Part shown: positions 1 through 5,163 of the stretch, one piece after another
How the letters are laid out: every line of letters starts with the position of its first letter
Position numbering within the stretch: the stretch's first letter is position 1
Assembly (NCBI GenBank): GCA_003486225.1
Contig: DNGN01000323.1
Span: forward strand, 1-5,163
From: Chloroflexota bacterium
Lineage (GTDB): Bacteria; Chloroflexota; Anaerolineae; Anaerolineales; UBA11579
Direction: 5' to 3'
DNA: 5,163 bases
Notes under the pieces: model-generated
The model's database searches: none
What the model was told of the DNA's origin: nothing
The model's input: the letters and a program-made list of their open reading frames with translations, nothing else
Made by a program: the position numbers and the translations under genes

Positions 1-23
1 GCCCTGCGTCGGCGCCTCAGGGC
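1..23 (-). terminator. Possible hairpin after the DppC-like gene, at the window edge
   Basis: GCCCTG at 23-18 and CAGGGC at 6-1 (minus strand) form a perfect 6-bp GC-rich inverted repeat with an 11-nt loop, starting 13 nt after the permease stop. Whether a U-run follows lies outside the window. It could be a terminator, an intercistronic hairpin before ATPase genes, or chance in GC-rich DNA. Confidence 0.25.
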
Positions 24-36
24 CGGCCGACCAGCT

Positions 37-975
37 TTAGCCCCCGTCGCGCCGCCCCTGCGGGTCGAGCGCGTCGCGCAGACCGTCGCCGATGTAGTTG
101 ACGGAGATGATGCTGAGGAAGATCATCAAGCCGGGGAAGACGGCGAGCCACGGATATTTGGTGAAATGTTCCTGCGCGTTGCTGAGCAGGTTACCCCAAC
201 TTGGCGTTGGCGGCCGGATGCCGAATCCCAGGAATGACAGGCCGGATTCTTCCATGATGGCAAAGCCGATTCCCAGGGTCGATTCCACAATGATCGGTCC
301 CACACCGTTGGGGAGGATTTCTTGCAAGATGATCCTTGCATTGGACGCGCCCAACGCGCGCGCAGCCTGCACGTATTCCATATCGCGCAATGCCAGGAAG
401 ATGGCGCGCACCAGGCGTGCCACGGTCATCCAGGAGAGCAATCCAAGTGCAATCGCGATAGTGACGACAGTATTTTTCTCAATAAAATCAACTTTTACCT
501 CGCGCAAAACCGCCCCCAATAAAATCAATACGAGCAGGGAAGGCAATGCCAGAGTGGCATCGATAATACGCATCAGCAGGTTGTCGATCCAGCCGCCATA
601 ATAGCCGGCAATCGCCCCGATCATCACGCCAACCACTACTTCAACGATTACCGCTGAGAGGCCGATCAGCAGGGAGATCTGACCGCCGTAAATGGTGCGC
701 TTCATAATATCTCGGCCGACCGTATCGGTGCCGAAGGGATGCTCAGCGGAAGGCGCCGAAAGCCGGATTGAAGTATCGGTGAAATTGGCTTCGGATTCAG
801 GGAAGAAGATCGATAAACCAAAAGAATAGATAATTAAGACAACCAGCATGATGGCGCCAAAAACAGCCATTTTATGCTGCAAAAAGCGCTTCCAGACCAA
901 TTGACTTGGCTTGAGGGGACTTGTGCGGAACTCTTCCTGTAATTTGATTACATCATATTCTGGGGTGGTTTCCAT
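37..975 (-). CDS. Peptide-type ABC transporter permease, DppC/OppC family
   Basis: Second inner-membrane permease of an Opp/Dpp-type importer; with its partner it forms the channel that receives solute from the binding lipoprotein. The 312-residue length is normal for the family. Residues 21-58 match the OppC N-terminal region, with a basic cytoplasmic stretch and a first membrane helix near 37-57. The transport domain follows with helices near 100-125, 135-157, 170-195, 228-243 and 275-295. The EAA loop that docks the ATPase is at 200-222 (EYVQAARALGA, then LPN). GLSFLGFG (245-252), PPTPSWG (255-261) and the ending GDGLRDALDP (296-305) are family hallmarks. The frame is open to a TTG at 987, but ATG at 975 is preferred because GGAG lies 6 nt upstream of it, and the TTG would overlap that GGAG. 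It begins 16 bp after the preceding permease, so the two are surely co-transcribed. The transported substrate cannot be read from the sequence. Confidence 0.95.
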   Translation of the reverse strand: METTPEYDVIKLQEEFRTSPLKPSQLVWKRFLQHKMAVFGAIMLVVLIIYSFGLSIFFPESEANFTDTSIRLSAPSAEHPFGTDTVGRDIMKRTIYGGQISLLIGLSAVIVEVVVGVMIGAIAGYYGGWIDNLLMRIIDATLALPSLLVLILLGAVLREVKVDFIEKNTVVTIAIALGLLSWMTVARLVRAIFLALRDMEYVQAARALGASNARIILQEILPNGVGPIIVESTLGIGFAIMEESGLSFLGFGIRPPTPSWGNLLSNAQEHFTKYPWLAVFPGLMIFLSIISVNYIGDGLRDALDPQGRRDGG

Positions 976-981
976 ATTTAT

Positions 982-985
982 CTCC
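982..985 (-). promoter_or_regulatory. Ribosome binding site deciding the DppC-like start
   Basis: GGAG on the minus strand is 6 nt before ATG 975, in the 16-bp gap after the DppB-like stop codon at 992-994. The upstream in-frame TTG at 987 overlaps this GGAG and has no site of its own. Confidence 0.75.
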
Positions 986-991
986 AACCGG

Positions 992-2026
992 TCAATCGTA
1001 GCGGATGCGCGGGTCTAACCAGGCATAGACCACATCAGTAATCAGCTGGAAGATGACCACAGCTACAGAAATCAACATCAGGATGCCCATCACCACCGGT
1101 GTGTCGGAACGGGAGAGGTGGTCGATAAATAAGCGGCCAGTGCCGGGCCAGGCGAAGATGGTTTCGGTGACCACTGCACCACCCAGGAGCAGGGGGATAT
1201 CCAGGCCGATAATGGTCACCAATGGCAGGGCCGCATTTTTAAGGGCATGCCCAAAGGTGATCATGCGCTCTGGCAAGCCTTTGGCTTTGGCGGTTTTGAT
1301 ATAGTTTTCGCTGATCACTTCCAGCATTTGAGAGCGCACAAAGCGGCTGTAGCCGGCTGCCGTAATGACGGTCATGCTGAAGATCGGCAGGGCCATATGC
1401 CAGAGCACCTGGGCCGTGGTTTTGCCCACCTTGGGGTCAAACATGCCGACCGTGGGGAAGTAGGGCAGCCCCCAGCGTTTGAAATTGACGCCGAAGACAT
1501 ACATGGATACTAGGGCGACAAAGAATATCGGCATGGAAAACCCGATGAAAGAAAGGCCAGTAATCGTATGGTCGATCAGGGAATATTGCCTGAGGGCCGA
1601 ATAAATGCCAATTAATAAAGAAACCAAAATTACGATCACTTCAGCCGGGATCATCAGGATCAGCGTGTTGGGCAAACGGTCGAGGATGATCTCCATGGCC
1701 GGTTTCCCGCGGTTGACCAGGGAGCTGCCAAAGTCACCCCGCATGACGCCTTTGCGGACGCCGGGAGTTTCCGGCACGCCATCGCCGTCCATATCGATCT
1801 TGGTCCAGTCGTTGCCGACCAACCAGAAGAAATATTGTTTGTAAATTGGTTGGTCTAAGCCTAACTGGCGTTCCAGGCGAGCGCGGTCTTCTGGCCGTGT
1901 GGCTTTCCTGCCCCCCATCGTGGCTAACGGGTCGCCGGTATTCATCATTAATACGAACAGAATAATGCTGATGATGAGGATGAGAGGGATGGCTTGCAGC
2001 AGCCTTCTGATAATGTATCGAACCAT
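992..2026 (-). CDS. Peptide-type ABC transporter permease, DppB/OppB family
   Basis: First inner-membrane permease of the Opp/Dpp-type importer, 344 residues. It opens with MVRYIIRRLLQAIP, the usual OppB beginning, followed by a first membrane helix near 11-29. A large extracytoplasmic region (about 30-115) precedes the transport domain, with helices near 120-143, 155-179, 208-226, 265-287 and 311-335. The EAA loop is at 240-268 (ENYIKTAKAKGLPERM, then ALP). TETIFAWPGTGRL (287-299) and the ending WLDPRIRYD are typical. An unusual insert at 78-86 (DMDGDGVPE) resembles a calcium-binding Asp/Gly loop and sits just before RGDFGSSL. The frame extends to ATG 2092, adding 22 residues, but that codon has no Shine-Dalgarno and lies in a hairpin. 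ATG 2026 is preceded by GGAGGTG and restores the family start. It partners with the DppC-like gene; the substrate is unknown. Confidence 0.95.
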   Translation of the reverse strand: MVRYIIRRLLQAIPLILIISIILFVLMMNTGDPLATMGGRKATRPEDRARLERQLGLDQPIYKQYFFWLVGNDWTKIDMDGDGVPETPGVRKGVMRGDFGSSLVNRGKPAMEIILDRLPNTLILMIPAEVIVILVSLLIGIYSALRQYSLIDHTITGLSFIGFSMPIFFVALVSMYVFGVNFKRWGLPYFPTVGMFDPKVGKTTAQVLWHMALPIFSMTVITAAGYSRFVRSQMLEVISENYIKTAKAKGLPERMITFGHALKNAALPLVTIIGLDIPLLLGGAVVTETIFAWPGTGRLFIDHLSRSDTPVVMGILMLISVAVVIFQLITDVVYAWLDPRIRYD

Positions 2027-2028
2027 GG

Positions 2029-2035
2029 CACCTCC
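2029..2035 (-). promoter_or_regulatory. Ribosome binding site deciding the DppB-like start
   Basis: GGAGGTG on the minus strand is a full-length match to the anti-Shine-Dalgarno. The GGAGG core ends 4 nt before ATG 2026. The alternative ATG at 2092 is preceded by AATGACAA, with no such signal, so 2026 is taken as the start. Confidence 0.8.
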
Positions 2036-2057
2036 AGAGCTGGGCTGATTTAAGAGG

Positions 2058-2092
2058 ATGGCCGGGGCAGAGATAACCTCTGCCCGGGCCAT
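2058..2092 (-). promoter_or_regulatory. Strong intergenic hairpin between binding-protein and permease genes
   Basis: Minus-strand arms 2092-2078 and 2072-2058 pair at 14 of 15 positions (one C-C mismatch, 2086 with 2064), closed by a 5-nt loop GTTAT. The stem is very GC-rich. The sequence after it is CCTCTTAAATC, with no U-run, so it is not a standard intrinsic terminator. It lies 19 bp downstream of the binding-protein stop and about 22 nt before the permease Shine-Dalgarno. By analogy with intercistronic structures in maltose and oligopeptide operons, it may protect the upstream message from 3' decay or attenuate read-through, favouring excess binding protein over permease. Confidence 0.65.
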
Positions 2093-2111
2093 TTGTCATT
2101 ATCGATGTGCC

Positions 2112-3986
<1,875 letters not shown>

Positions 3987-3996
3987 TGAGAAAATC

Positions 3997-5163
3997 CTAA
4001 GTACGTGAAACGAATTCCTTTTCAGCTGCTGCCAAGATGGCATCCAGTTCTTTTTCCTGGGCATCGGTCAGGGGTGGGACTTCATGTTTGGCCAGGATTT
4101 CGGTTGCTTTTGCCTGGGCTCGTTCTGCCATGCCTTTTTTACCGCTGCGGGCCCATTCATCGAAGGAGCGCCGCTCCCCGTGTTTGGTGTAGCTGAGCTC
4201 TCCCGCGCGCAGGTAGCGTATGGTGTGCTTTTCGGCCAGGTAATTGTGGGTCCCTTCCATCACAGATGCGACCACCTCGAAGGCGAGTGCATCATCATCG
4301 ACTTTGAAGCCGCGCAGGGCGCGCTTTACACTGGCGATGATGTCATCATCGATCACCATTTGGGCCAGAGACCCCATCACCCCGGCGTTCATTTCCCCAA
4401 TCCCGGAGAGTTCATCTGCACCCGCCAGGGCTGGCAGGATCGAATTCAAGGCCCGTTCGTAGCCGTTTTGTACATCGTAGGTGTGGGCGTTGGTGGATAA
4501 ACCGTAAACATTGACCGGCAGATGATAATGATGCCCGATCTGCACCGTGGCGGCTGACGCAATGCCCATTTCTACCCCGCCCCATACCGAGATCCCTGTG
4601 CGCGGTTCCATCATGGCCAGCCGCCCGCAGTAGATCACCGGCAGGCCGGGATTAACACACTGCACGATGACCAGCGAGGCCAGCACCTCGGCGTTTTGCT
4701 GGGTCAGTGCACCGGCCAGCGAAAGTGGGGCAGTGGTGCCGGCGGTCGGGCAGGGCAGCGGGCCAAAGCTGATACCATGGCGGGCAATTTCCACCATGGA
4801 TGCCGCCATATGGTCCGGGAAGGTCAGCGGGCTGACCGGTGAGACGCTCATCGTCAGCACTTCGCTGGCCGGGCCGATGACTTCCGCCATGGCGACCGCA
4901 TAGCTGACCTCTTGCGGGGTCTGCACGCCAGGGCCTTGCAGCGGCTTGGTGGTGTTCGGCAGGGCATGGCGGTACATAGCCAGCGACATCAGTTCTCCCG
5001 GCACATCGGTCGGGGTGAAAAATGGCGTGATGGTGGTGGCGTGTTCGAGCGAATCCAGCAGGCGGGTGGCATCGCGTACATCCTGGACGGTGGCCCGTCT
5101 GGTTTCTCCGCTCAGCGGGTCGTACACGTCGCGCGCACCGCCCAAATTGTGCCAGTGCAGGGT
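3997..5163 (-). CDS. MttB-family (trimethylamine methyltransferase superfamily) protein, N terminus cut by window edge
   Basis: The frame stays open through the last base, so the visible 388 residues are a C-terminal part; family members are about 480-500 residues, so roughly 100 are missing. A TTG at 5145 is not a start, since coding sequence (LHWHNLGG) continues upstream. Numbering from the edge, VYDPLSGETRRATVQDVRDA (13-32) matches the conserved N-terminal region. PCPTAGTTAPLSLAG (137-151) followed by QQNAEVLASL (155-164), GGVEMGIASA (195-204) and ALAGADELSGIGEMNAG (245-261) are typical of the family's barrel. The C terminus (about 335-388) is charged and helical. Characterised relatives move a methyl group from trimethylamine or quaternary amines (glycine betaine, proline betaine, carnitine) to a corrinoid protein. 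No in-frame amber codon occurs before the terminal TAG, so it appears to be a non-pyrrolysine member. The substrate is unknown, and no corrinoid protein gene is visible. Confidence 0.9.
   Translation of the reverse strand, partial: TLHWHNLGGARDVYDPLSGETRRATVQDVRDATRLLDSLEHATTITPFFTPTDVPGELMSLAMYRHALPNTTKPLQGPGVQTPQEVSYAVAMAEVIGPASEVLTMSVSPVSPLTFPDHMAASMVEIARHGISFGPLPCPTAGTTAPLSLAGALTQQNAEVLASLVIVQCVNPGLPVIYCGRLAMMEPRTGISVWGGVEMGIASAATVQIGHHYHLPVNVYGLSTNAHTYDVQNGYERALNSILPALAGADELSGIGEMNAGVMGSLAQMVIDDDIIASVKRALRGFKVDDDALAFEVVASVMEGTHNYLAEKHTIRYLRAGELSYTKHGERRSFDEWARSGKKGMAERAQAKATEILAKHEVPPLTDAQEKELDAILAAAEKEFVSRT

Noticed and set aside
976..987. TTG start four codons upstream for the DppC-like permease
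   Set aside because: The TTG overlaps the GGAG that serves ATG 975 at ideal spacing.
2027..2092. 22-residue N-terminal extension of the DppB-like permease from ATG 2092
   Set aside because: No Shine-Dalgarno precedes 2092, the codons lie in a strong hairpin, and family members start at the MVRYIIRR-type sequence preceded here by GGAGGTG.
4005..4500. Several plus-strand open frames opposite the methyltransferase gene
   Set aside because: They overlap one another in different frames, lack ribosome binding sites that I could see, and oppose a clear MttB-family coding sequence.

Overview
The window carries four genes, all on the minus strand and read from high to low coordinates: a methyltransferase of the MttB (trimethylamine methyltransferase) superfamily cut by the right edge, then a solute-binding lipoprotein and two inner-membrane permeases of a peptide/opine/nickel-type (Opp/Dpp, PepT family) ABC importer. 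Coding density is high. The only sizeable gaps are 133 bp between the methyltransferase and the lipoprotein, and 85 bp between the lipoprotein and the first permease. I saw no RNA gene, CRISPR array, insertion sequence or phage gene.

The likely host is a member of the Chloroflexota, perhaps Anaerolineae-like. This rests on the lipoprotein style (lipobox ending in ACGGG, then a long low-complexity Gly/Thr/Asp linker), the acidic aromatic-rich family 5 binding protein, and the Asp/Gly-rich inserts in binding protein and permease. It is an inference from protein style, not a marker-gene assignment.

Layout: at 3997-5163 an MttB-family protein lacks its N terminus; it has no internal amber codon, so it looks like the non-pyrrolysine branch whose studied members demethylate quaternary amines such as glycine betaine. 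At 3864-3996 an AT-rich spacer holds a weak promoter candidate and a perfect Shine-Dalgarno for the next gene. At 2112-3863 is the binding lipoprotein, with a tandem DTG/NTG/NAG linker. At 2027-2111 a spacer contains a strong hairpin without a U-tract, the kind of element that often lets the binding protein be made in excess over the permeases. At 992-2026 and 37-975 are the two permeases, 16 bp apart. The two ATPases are not in the window and may lie beyond its left edge.

Together the genes suggest uptake of a small organic solute next to a corrinoid-type methyltransferase. A quaternary amine or a methylated peptide-like compound is a plausible cargo, but nothing in the sequence proves it. 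Two permease starts are corrected here from longer open frames on ribosome-binding-site evidence: 2026 rather than 2092, and 975 rather than 987. No wholly new system is evident; the most useful leads are the methyltransferase-transporter pairing, the hairpin, the repeat linker and the calcium-loop-like motifs.
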